A stretch of DNA of 7,166 bases, from assembly GCA_030631975.1 (NCBI GenBank), contig DAOVKD010000026.1, positions 1 to 7,166 on the forward strand, given 5' to 3'. How positions within the stretch are numbered: position 1 is the first letter of the stretch; each line of letters begins with the position of its first letter. The position numbers and the translations under genes were made by a program. The stretch comes from Candidatus Woesearchaeota archaeon (GTDB taxonomy: Archaea > Nanobdellota > Nanobdellia > Woesearchaeales > GW2011-AR4). The notes beneath the pieces were generated by a model. It worked only from the letters and a program-made list of their open reading frames with translations, was not told where the DNA came from and did not search any database. Below are positions 1 to 5,887 of the stretch, one piece after another.

Positions 1-46
1 AATTATATCTGTAATAATATATTCATTTATTTAATTAATTATTGTG

Positions 47-1255
47 ATGTGTATAATGACTAGAAAGCCTAATGTTATTGCGAGTTTATTAAGGAGAATT
101 ACATGTTTATTAAAGGAAATAGTGAACGTTTACTATTTTTTCTGGAGAACTCCAAAATCAGAAAAGACAATTATTTTCTATGCTGAACATGAGGGGTATT
201 ATCCTTATTTTGAAGGTCTTATTGAAAAATTGATCAGTGAACATAGACAAACTTTGTGCTATGTTACATCTGACCCAGATGATCCGATTTTACAAAAATC
301 AGAATCTAGAATAAAAACTTTTTATCTAAATAAATTATTTCCATTCTTCATGACTCTTGTTAATTGCAGGGTATTTGTCATGACAATGACAGACCTCAAC
401 CAATTTCATATTAAGCGTTCAATCAAACCAGTGCATTATGTTTATGTGTTCCACTCCATTGTTAGCACTCATATGGTATATAGATATGGCGCATTTGATC
501 ATTACGATTCTATTTTGTGTGTTGGTCCGCACCAAGTTGAGGAAATTCGTAAGCACGAGGCTCTTAATAAACTTCCTCCGAAAAAACTTGTAGAGGCAGG
601 CTATTATAGATTGGAACGAATTTATGAGGCATATCAGGAGTATTCCTCAAAGAAGTTATCATCAATTAGCGAAAAGACGATCCTTATTGCGCCTTCTTGG
701 GGAATTTCAAATATTCTAGAGTCTTGTGGTGAGCGTCTTACAGATATTCTTCTAAAAACAGGTTATAAAGTAATTGTCAGACCTCATCCAGAAACTGTTA
801 GACGTTCTCCTGATTTAATGGCGTCATTTGCTTCTAAATTTGGCAATAATCCCAATTTTATTCTAGAAACATCTGTTGCCACAGACGATTCGCTGCTGCT
901 GGCTGATGTATTGATATGCGACTGGTCGGGTATTGCTCTTGAATACGCTTTTGGTACAGAACGACCGGTTTTATTTTTGGATACACCCTTAAAGATTACA
1001 AATAAGAGATTTAGAGAATTAGGGGTAACGCCTCTAGAACTTTCTCTTAGGTCCAAAATTGGTGTGATTGTTTCTCCAAAGAAACTAAAAACTATCCTTC
1101 AGGAGATTCCTAATCTAATAGCAAAGAATGCAAATTACAAGAAACGTATAGCTGAGTTAAGGAAACAGTATGTGTATGATTTTGGACATTCTTCTGAGAT
1201 AGGCGCACAGTATATTCTTGACTTACTCTTGGTAAAAACTATTAGCCAAAAATAG
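47..1255 (+). CDS. CDP-glycerol glycerophosphotransferase family protein (TagB/TagF-like transferase)
   Basis: This is a predicted membrane-associated transferase of the family that moves a glycerol-phosphate or similar phospho-alcohol from a CDP carrier onto a glycan or lipid acceptor (teichoic-acid type chemistry). Counting from the ATG at 47, the C-terminal GT-B-like half carries RPHPE at about residues 245-249. The D-x-L-I-C-D-W-S-G block near 287-295 is followed by E-R-P-V-L-F-L-D at about 305-312; together these are the family hallmarks. A histidine-rich segment, VFHSIVSTHMVY (134-145), matches the acceptor-side region. The N-terminus is short, basic and hydrophobic (about 8-35), suited to membrane attachment. 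GTG 44, ATG 47 and ATG 56 are all possible starts and no Shine-Dalgarno settles the choice. About 7 of 22 arginine codons are CGT/CGA, unlike the main cluster, hinting at transfer. The acceptor and the exact donor cannot be read from sequence; a CMP-phosphonate donor is speculative. Confidence 0.85.
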   Translation: MCIMTRKPNVIASLLRRITCLLKEIVNVYYFFWRTPKSEKTIIFYAEHEGYYPYFEGLIEKLISEHRQTLCYVTSDPDDPILQKSESRIKTFYLNKLFPFFMTLVNCRVFVMTMTDLNQFHIKRSIKPVHYVYVFHSIVSTHMVYRYGAFDHYDSILCVGPHQVEEIRKHEALNKLPPKKLVEAGYYRLERIYEAYQEYSSKKLSSISEKTILIAPSWGISNILESCGERLTDILLKTGYKVIVRPHPETVRRSPDLMASFASKFGNNPNFILETSVATDDSLLLADVLICDWSGIALEYAFGTERPVLFLDTPLKITNKRFRELGVTPLELSLRSKIGVIVSPKKLKTILQEIPNLIAKNANYKKRIAELRKQYVYDFGHSSEIGAQYILDLLLVKTISQK

Positions 1256-1294
1256 AAAAGTATTTATGGGAAGAAATACAAAAACAAGGCAAAA

Positions 1295-2095
1295 ATGGAT
1301 AAATTAACAAAAGGCATTTTAAGCGCAAAATTATTGGAAGCTTGCGGTTGCTATACAAATTCTGCTATTTATACTTTTACACCAACAATAGGCAAAGATA
1401 TTAGGTTATATACACATAATTTACATAATTTGCCCCAGATCCTTGATTCAGCAATAGAAATATTTACTGAAAATAAAACTAAGGTTGCAAAAAGCTCTGC
1501 TTATTATATTCAATTAAAAAAAGAACATGAAAACTTCTTAAAGCTCTTTGGTGATGTTTGTAGGGTTACTAATCATAAAGAACAAATAAAAATAAGCCAA
1601 AACAAAACTTATGCTGCTTTAAGCGCTTTAAGCTGCTTGTATTTTGATACTTTCACAAAACCAGTGCAATTCTTTTTGCCTCATTCTTCTGTTTGTTCAG
1701 GGAGATGGGAATTCTGGGATAATATCGATTTTTTTGCTTTTAAAGAAAAACTGCAAGATAAAGAGTTTAATTTTAATTTTAGAGAGAAGATAATGAAAAG
1801 CAAAGTATGGGGTGCAAAATTTGATTTGGATACTTTTCCAGTAATTGTGCAAAGAAGGCTAATAAAAGAAAAATTACTTGGCAAAAAATTAGATCCAGCA
1901 TCTATGATTAAAGCAATGATAATAAAAATGGGAGAGATGGGAAGGCCATTTATCAATTATGAGGCTGTTGATTTCTCTATAAGAGAATTTTTCACTTATT
2001 TAGGAGAGAAAAAATATATGAGAGTAGACAGAGAGATGGAATTTCTAAGAAGATTAGATAAGGAAATAATAATAATTTTAAAAGAAAGTTTGTGA
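1295..2095 (+). CDS. Hypothetical protein, 266 residues, unrecognised
   Basis: I do not recognise this protein. It starts at an ATG 39 nt after the upstream transferase stop, and it ends at TGA. It is lysine-rich, predicted soluble, and has no signal peptide or membrane helix. Five scattered cysteines (17, 19, 89, 114, 134) include one C-G-C at 17-19. Aromatic-rich stretches occur around 125-150 (FFLPHS, WEFWDN, FFAF), and a helical, charged C-terminal third includes RVDREMEFLRRLDKE near 243-257. Arginine is always AGA/AGG, unlike the gene before it, so it probably belongs to the resident genome. There is no clear Shine-Dalgarno; a weak TATA-like tatttat at 1261-1267 lies roughly at leaderless distance. 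The long open frame and biased codons support a real gene, but no function is proposed. Confidence 0.7.
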   Translation: MDKLTKGILSAKLLEACGCYTNSAIYTFTPTIGKDIRLYTHNLHNLPQILDSAIEIFTENKTKVAKSSAYYIQLKKEHENFLKLFGDVCRVTNHKEQIKISQNKTYAALSALSCLYFDTFTKPVQFFLPHSSVCSGRWEFWDNIDFFAFKEKLQDKEFNFNFREKIMKSKVWGAKFDLDTFPVIVQRRLIKEKLLGKKLDPASMIKAMIIKMGEMGRPFINYEAVDFSIREFFTYLGEKKYMRVDREMEFLRRLDKEIIIILKESL

Positions 2096-2159
2096 TTCTC
2101 TTGAATTGTGGGAAATTAAAAAAAGGCAAATTATGTGAAGAGACGATAATTGTTAAAGA
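2096..2159. other. Short gap between convergent genes
   Basis: This 64-nt gap separates the 266-residue gene from the convergent minus-strand gene. I see no hairpin and no long T-tract on either strand beyond a run of seven A at about 2118-2124 (T on the minus strand), which could help end the minus-strand transcript. One frame on the plus strand stays open across it to a TAA at 2161-2163 but is too short to call as a gene. Confidence 0.4.
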
Positions 2160-2483
2160 TTAAAAACCTATGGCTCCGGTCTCATAATAAGGTATATACC
2201 TCCCATTTTCTTGTTTTTTAAAATATAACCATCTTTTATATTCAAATTCAATTCCACTATAACGAAGCCAACCAAAATGAAGTTTGCCTAATAATCCTCT
2301 TCCAATAACACCCTCTTCTTGCAAGATTCCTTGAATTTCTTCAAGGGCGTAATCTTTCTCTCTATCAAATTGCTTGGTAGCACGATTGTTTTTTATCATC
2401 CCTCTTAATTTGGATGTACTTCCGCCTGTTGTACCGGCAAAAAATAAACTTTCATCCAATTTATTATCCAATGTTTGAGTCAT
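2160..2483 (-). CDS. Hypothetical protein, 107 residues, unrecognised
   Basis: I do not recognise this small protein. It is mixed-charge and soluble, with no signal peptide or membrane segment. A flexible Thr/Gly/Ser-rich start (about 17-24) leads into a basic stretch (KLRGMIKNNRATKQ, 25-38). Next come an acidic helix-like segment (about 42-57), a glycine-rich turn (GVIGRGLLGK, 58-67) and an aromatic, probably beta-rich C-terminus (68-100). The start at 2483 is well supported. An AAGGGGG Shine-Dalgarno-like run lies 10 nt upstream, preceded by an inverted repeat and a TATA box. It is divergent from the cytidylyltransferase cluster across a 142-nt spacer. Two of seven arginine codons are CGT. 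It could be a regulator or an accessory protein, but no recognisable helix-turn-helix is visible. Confidence 0.65.
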   Translation of the reverse strand: MTQTLDNKLDESLFFAGTTGGSTSKLRGMIKNNRATKQFDREKDYALEEIQGILQEEGVIGRGLLGKLHFGWLRYSGIEFEYKRWLYFKKQENGRYIPYYETGAIGF

Positions 2484-2493
2484 TTTAAAAGTA

Positions 2494-2500
2494 CCCCCTT
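2494..2500 (-). promoter_or_regulatory. Shine-Dalgarno-like site for the 107-residue gene
   Basis: Read on the minus strand this is AAGGGGG, 10 nt before the ATG at 2483. It decides that start. It is only a partial match to the archaeal anti-Shine-Dalgarno complement GGAGGTGAT. Confidence 0.45.
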
Positions 2501-2501
2501 A

Positions 2502-2520
2502 TGTTGTATAATCTACAACA
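2502..2520. promoter_or_regulatory. Perfect 7-bp inverted repeat: candidate operator or 5' hairpin
   Basis: The sequence TGTTGTA, five bases, then TACAACA forms a perfect inverted repeat. It abuts the TATA box at 2521-2532 and sits just before the Shine-Dalgarno of the minus-strand gene. In archaea a palindrome between TATA box and transcription start is a usual repressor position. Alternatively, if transcription starts from the more distal TATA-like CTTATAAG at 2549-2555, the repeat would be transcribed as a hairpin in the leader. No second copy was noticed elsewhere in the window. Confidence 0.5.
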
Positions 2521-2532
2521 GTTTATAAATTT
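2521..2532 (-). promoter_or_regulatory. TATA box for the 107-residue gene
   Basis: Read on the minus strand this is AAATTTATAAAC, a good archaeal TATA box. Start of transcription would fall near 2498, giving a leader of roughly 15 nt. A second TATA-like element (CTTATAAG) lies further upstream at about 2549-2555 and is an alternative. Confidence 0.5.
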
Positions 2533-2594
2533 TTGGTTTTGTAACATCTTATAAGTAGTATCTCCCTATCATATTTAAGCCTTTCGGTAAAAGG

Positions 2595-2604
2595 TTTTTA
2601 AATA
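2595..2604 (+). promoter_or_regulatory. TATA box for the transporter/nucleotidyltransferase cluster
   Basis: TTTTTAAATA ends 22 nt before the ATG at 2626, and no Shine-Dalgarno lies between them. This is the spacing expected when transcription starts at or next to the start codon (leaderless mRNA). An A/G-rich TAAAAGG just upstream could be the TFB recognition element. The box at 6691-6700 has nearly the same spacing, which supports both. Confidence 0.6.
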
Positions 2605-2625
2605 AATTGCTACATCTTTTGCTGA

Positions 2626-3420
2626 ATGAAAGCAATAATCATAGCAGCAGGACCATCAAAGAGATTAAGGCCATTAACAGAGGATCTGCCGAAATTTATG
2701 CTGAAGATAAATGGAAAGCCAATACTTCAAAATACAATAGAGCTGTTCAGAAGTAATGGAATAAACGACATTTCTGTCATTAGAGGCTATAAAAAAGAAA
2801 AAATAAATTATCCAAATGTAACTTATTTTGAAAATAAAGATTTTTGGAATAATAATATCCTCCATTCTTTAATGTGCGCAAGGGAAAAACTGGAAGAAGC
2901 GGTTAAGACAGGAGAAGATGTGGTTATGACTTATTCTGATATATGGTACAATGATTCTGTTGTAAAAGCACTATTGAAATCAAAAGAAGATATTGCGTCT
3001 ATAGTTGATACTGATTGGCATGGCTATTATGAAGGAAGAACAGATCATCCAATTTCAGAAGCAGAGAATATAATAATGGATGATGACAAAAGGATGTTGA
3101 AGATAGGGAAGCATATTTTTACTCATGATACGCCAAAAGACAAACAAGGAGAGTTTATTGGGCTGTGGAAGTTTGCCTCTAAAGGAATAAAGATTTTTCT
3201 AAAGCACTTTGATAGGCTAAACTCTGCTTTAAAGATGACAGATCCTTACCAGAATACAAAAGAATGGCAGAAATCTTACATAACAGACATATTCCATGAA
3301 ATGATTGATAATGGAGAAAAGCTTTATTGTGTTCTAATAAAAAAGAACTGGGCTGAGTTTGATACAGTCCAGGATTTAAAAAGAGTTGGTGATGAAATAC
3401 CAAAAGATTTGCTGGAATAA
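2626..3420 (+). CDS. LicC/PntC-like nucleotidyltransferase (probable CTP:phosphonate or CTP:phosphocholine cytidylyltransferase)
   Basis: This predicted cytoplasmic enzyme transfers a nucleotide from an NTP, probably CTP, to a small phospho-compound. It spans 264 residues, a full-length single-domain member. The N-terminal signature AAGPSKRLRPLT (7-18) is followed by PK (22-23), whose lysine usually contacts the nucleotide phosphates. The metal-binding aspartate is D105 in TYSDIWY. FIGLWKF (177-183) and W-x-E-F-D-T-x-x-D-L (242-251, D246) resemble the C-terminal half of LicC and of the nucleotidyltransferase domain found fused to PEP mutase. The loop is unusual in having S11 where AAGxG normally has its second glycine. 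The gene lies 14 nt upstream of the phosphonate-type binding protein gene and probably heads its operon. A sugar-1-phosphate substrate cannot be excluded. Family is sure; substrate is inferred from context. Confidence 0.85.
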   Translation: MKAIIIAAGPSKRLRPLTEDLPKFMLKINGKPILQNTIELFRSNGINDISVIRGYKKEKINYPNVTYFENKDFWNNNILHSLMCAREKLEEAVKTGEDVVMTYSDIWYNDSVVKALLKSKEDIASIVDTDWHGYYEGRTDHPISEAENIIMDDDKRMLKIGKHIFTHDTPKDKQGEFIGLWKFASKGIKIFLKHFDRLNSALKMTDPYQNTKEWQKSYITDIFHEMIDNGEKLYCVLIKKNWAEFDTVQDLKRVGDEIPKDLLE

Positions 3421-3429
3421 AAAGGTGAT
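3421..3429 (+). promoter_or_regulatory. Shine-Dalgarno of phnD
   Basis: AAAGGTGAT lies 5 nt before the ATG at 3435 and matches the archaeal GGAGGTGAT consensus over GGTGAT. It contrasts with the leaderless start of the gene before it and shows that phnD is translated as an internal operon gene. Confidence 0.6.
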
Positions 3430-3434
3430 AAAAA

Positions 3435-4358
3435 ATGAAAAGGGCGAATATATTAGCATTGATATTGTGTTTTGCACTAGTTTTAGTAGGCTGCCAAACA
3501 CAGGAAGATAAAATAACTGGAGATGTAGTTAAGTCAACAGAAGAAATAAAAGTTTTGAAGATGGGTCTCATCCCTGCAGATGATGCTGCAGAGATGCTAA
3601 GAGGTTACGAGCCAGTTAAGGATTACTTATCCAAAAAGTTAGGTATTCCAGTTGAAATACAAGTTACATCAGACTATACAGCTGCTATTGAAGCAATGAG
3701 AGCTAAGCATATTGATATGGCTTGGTTTGGACCATTTTCATATATTATAGCTGCAAATGTTGCTGGGGCAGAAGCAATTGTTAATGGCGTTAGAAGAAGT
3801 GATGGAAAATCAGATTATCATAGTATAATTATTACGAGAGCAGATAGTGGAATAGAAACTTTAGATGATTTAAAAGGGAAAAGCTTTGCTTTTGTGGATC
3901 CAGCTTCAACATCTGGGAATCTTATACCAAGAAAAATGTTAATAGAAAATGGAATAGACCCTGATAATGATTTTAGTGTGAGTTATTATGCTGGAACACA
4001 TAATGCAGTCCAATATGCAGTTGCAAATGGAAAAGTTGATGCAGGGGCTGATAGCGATAATTCGTATAACAGAATGGTTGAGGCAGGTGAAATAGATCCT
4101 GATGTAAATATAATTATTTACAAATCAGACCCAATACCTGGCTCCCCAATTGTAGTCAGGGGAGATTTGCCAGCAGAATTCAAGAAAAAAATTCAGGATG
4201 CTTTAATAAGCATGGATGAGCAGACCATCCATAAAGTTGGTGGGTGGGGCAATATTGCCAGTTACCAGAAAGTGTCTGACAGCGATTATGACATCATCAG
4301 GGAAACCGCAAAAACTCTGGGGATGGATGTTGCAAGTGCTGAGGCTGCTGGTAAATAA
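3435..4358 (+). CDS. phnD: Phosphonate/phosphate-type ABC transporter substrate-binding lipoprotein PhnD
   Basis: This is an extracytoplasmic, membrane-anchored binding protein that captures a phosphonate, phosphite or phosphate ester for the PhnC/PhnE importer. The 307-residue length is typical. A signal peptide (K2-R3, hydrophobic 5-18) ends in the lipobox LVGC with C20 as the lipid-modified residue. A linker carrying ITG (27-29) follows. The mature part has the PhnD family hallmarks. MGLIPADD (43-50) opens the fold; AMRAKHIDMAWFGP (87-100) follows. Y128, then the phosphonate-oxyanion loop DPASTSG (155-161), H189 in AGTH and the acidic ADSD (205-208) line the predicted pocket. The start is fixed by a good Shine-Dalgarno. 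It sits between a nucleotidyltransferase and a methyltransferase gene rather than directly beside phnC. The exact ligand cannot be told from sequence. Confidence 0.92.
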   Translation: MKRANILALILCFALVLVGCQTQEDKITGDVVKSTEEIKVLKMGLIPADDAAEMLRGYEPVKDYLSKKLGIPVEIQVTSDYTAAIEAMRAKHIDMAWFGPFSYIIAANVAGAEAIVNGVRRSDGKSDYHSIIITRADSGIETLDDLKGKSFAFVDPASTSGNLIPRKMLIENGIDPDNDFSVSYYAGTHNAVQYAVANGKVDAGADSDNSYNRMVEAGEIDPDVNIIIYKSDPIPGSPIVVRGDLPAEFKKKIQDALISMDEQTIHKVGGWGNIASYQKVSDSDYDIIRETAKTLGMDVASAEAAGK

Positions 4359-4380
4359 TTTTTTATTATTTTTATTTTTT
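4359..4380 (+). terminator. T-rich tract after phnD, possible (leaky) terminator
   Basis: Nineteen of 22 bases immediately after the phnD stop are T, in runs of 6, 5 and 6. T-runs without a stem-loop are the usual archaeal transcription terminator. The next gene begins 4 nt later, so a partial terminator that raises binding-protein mRNA over the downstream genes is plausible. It may equally be just an A+T-rich spacer. Confidence 0.4.
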
Positions 4381-4384
4381 AAAA

Positions 4385-5116
4385 ATGGATCAAGAGCAAT
4401 TTTGGAAAATAAGGTCTAAAAGATATAATAATCTAAAATGGGTAAAGGATAGTTCTTATCTTAAAGCATTTATTTCTTCTACTGATTTTAATAAAAATGA
4501 TATTGTTTTAGATGTGGGAACAGGCACTGGTGTAATAGTGCATGCTTTAGCCCCAAAAGTAAAAGAAGTGATAGGCTTAGATATCTCACAAGATATGCTT
4601 GAGCACAGTAACTGGAGAGACAATAAATATTTCATTAAAAGAGATATTAAAGACACAATCTTTTATGACAATGTTTTTGACAAAGTAACAGCTAGACTAG
4701 TTTTTCACCACATCATTGAAAGAACCCAAAAGGCAATGGATGAATGTTACAGGATTCTAAAAAGAGGAGGAAAGATGGTTTTATCAGAAGGAATCCCACC
4801 AAAACCTGAACTGAAAAAAGATTATTCTAGGATATTTAAGCTAAAAGAAAAAAGACTTACCTTTTTAGAAGAAGATTTAGTAAATCTAATGAAAAAATCT
4901 GGATTTAAAAATATTAGTGTAATTACTCATATTATGAAAAAATTTAGTGTTAAAAATTGGTTGGAAAATAGTGGTTTGTATCAAGAGAAACAAGATAAAA
5001 TATTTGAGATGCATGTAACAGGCTCTGACATATTTAGGAAAGCGTATAACATGAAAATTGTTAATGGTGATTGTTTAATTGATGTTAAGAACCTTATATT
5101 AGTTGGAGAAAAATGA
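4385..5116 (+). CDS. Class I SAM-dependent methyltransferase
   Basis: This is a predicted cytoplasmic methyltransferase of the Methyltransf_11/25 type, 243 residues. SAM-binding motif I is LDVGTGTGV (42-50), the acidic end of strand 2 is GLDIS (64-68), and motif III-like RDI is at 86-88. VFHHI (106-110) and L-K-R-G-G-K-M-V-L-S-E (125-135) complete the fold. It starts 26 nt after phnD, past a T-rich tract and with no Shine-Dalgarno. It overlaps phnC by the 4-nt ATGA, implying translational coupling. Its place inside a phn importer operon suggests that it modifies the imported compound or a derived headgroup, for example methylation of an amino or hydroxyl group, but nothing in the sequence names the substrate. 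Small-molecule methyltransferases of ubiquinone/menaquinone or sterol type share the same motifs, so a generic call is safest. Confidence 0.88.
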   Translation: MDQEQFWKIRSKRYNNLKWVKDSSYLKAFISSTDFNKNDIVLDVGTGTGVIVHALAPKVKEVIGLDISQDMLEHSNWRDNKYFIKRDIKDTIFYDNVFDKVTARLVFHHIIERTQKAMDECYRILKRGGKMVLSEGIPPKPELKKDYSRIFKLKEKRLTFLEEDLVNLMKKSGFKNISVITHIMKKFSVKNWLENSGLYQEKQDKIFEMHVTGSDIFRKAYNMKIVNGDCLIDVKNLILVGEK

Positions 5117-5886
5117 TAAAAATAGAAAATCTGAGCCATACTTACAAAAACAGAAACGAAGAAGCTGTAAAGAATATTGATCTCCATATAAAAAAAGGGG
5201 AAAGTGTAGTGATAATCGGTTCTAGCGGTTCAGGCAAATCAACTTTACTTAAATGTATAAACAGATTAATAGAGCCAACTTCTGGAAAGGTGTTTATTGA
5301 TACTGAAGATATTATAAACTGCCCAATAAAAAAAGCAGAAAAAATCAGGGGCAAAATTGGAATGATATTCCAGAATTTTAATCTTATTGAAAGAGAAACT
5401 GTCTTTAATAACGTCTTAAATGGGAGGTTGCGATTTAATAGTTCTTTAAAGACTGTACTTGGGAGATTTTCAAAAGAAGATTATTCTATAGCAGAGGAAA
5501 ATATCGAAAGGGCGGGTTTATACGAATATAAAAATGAACGAGTTTCCAACTTAAGCGGGGGTCAAAAACAAAGAGTTGCTATAGCCAGAGCCTTATCACA
5601 GGAACCAGATATAATATTGGCAGACGAACCAGTGTCTAATCTAGATCCTAAATTAATGAAAGAAGTTATGGACTTATTAAAGAGCATATGTGTTGAGAAA
5701 GGTATAACACTATTCAGCAGTTTGCATTTTCTTGATTTTGCTAAAAGATACGGCTCAAGAATAATAGGAATGAGAAATGGGGGGATAGTTTTTGATGGGA
5801 ACCCGGAAGAACTTACAGAAAAAGATATAGTTGATATATATGGCAAGACAAAAGACTGGTACTTGTACGGAAAAACAGGATTTTAA
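5113..5886 (+). CDS. phnC: Phosphonate-type ABC transporter ATP-binding protein PhnC
   Basis: This is the cytoplasmic ATPase that powers the PhnD/PhnE importer. All nucleotide-binding motifs are intact in 257 residues: Walker A GSSGSGKST (36-44), Q-loop Q87 in IFQNFN, signature LSGGQ (147-151), Walker B IILADEP (167-173), D-loop SNLD (175-178) and H-loop H205 in SSLHFLD. The segment V-L-N-G-R-L then SSLKTVLGRFSKED (101-123) is the insertion typical of PhnC and separates it from amino-acid or phosphate (PstB) ATPases. The start overlaps the methyltransferase stop as ATGA, with a short GGAG at 5105-5108. One nucleotide separates its stop from phnE. I see no missing residue and no frameshift. 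Confidence 0.94.
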   Translation: MIKIENLSHTYKNRNEEAVKNIDLHIKKGESVVIIGSSGSGKSTLLKCINRLIEPTSGKVFIDTEDIINCPIKKAEKIRGKIGMIFQNFNLIERETVFNNVLNGRLRFNSSLKTVLGRFSKEDYSIAEENIERAGLYEYKNERVSNLSGGQKQRVAIARALSQEPDIILADEPVSNLDPKLMKEVMDLLKSICVEKGITLFSSLHFLDFAKRYGSRIIGMRNGGIVFDGNPEELTEKDIVDIYGKTKDWYLYGKTGF

Positions 5887-5887
5887 C

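Noticed and set aside
1..46. A+T-rich start of the window with several TATA-like stretches
   Set aside because: The whole stretch is A/T-biased, so no single box can be chosen for the first gene, and the starts 44, 47 and 56 remain open.
2092..2163. Short plus-strand frame after the 266-residue gene, from a GTG at about 2092 to TAA at 2161-2163, with a protein-like lysine and cysteine pattern
   Set aside because: It is only about 23 codons with no ribosome binding site. It could be the tail of the preceding gene after a frameshift, but nothing proves this.
3179..3571. 130-residue minus-strand frame across the end of the nucleotidyltransferase and the start of phnD
   Set aside because: It is antisense to two confident genes and reads as a low-complexity mirror of their lysine and signal-peptide codons.
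4216..4419. 67-residue plus-strand frame overlapping the end of phnD and the start of the methyltransferase
   Set aside because: It overlaps two well-supported genes in another frame and has no ribosome binding site or recognisable family.
5562..5846. 94-residue minus-strand frame inside phnC
   Set aside because: It is antisense to the conserved ABC motifs and has no promoter or Shine-Dalgarno of its own.
5831..5887. Longer N-terminus for phnE
   Set aside because: The extra 19 residues lie inside phnC in another frame and do not resemble a PhnE start; the ATG at 5888 fits the operon spacing.
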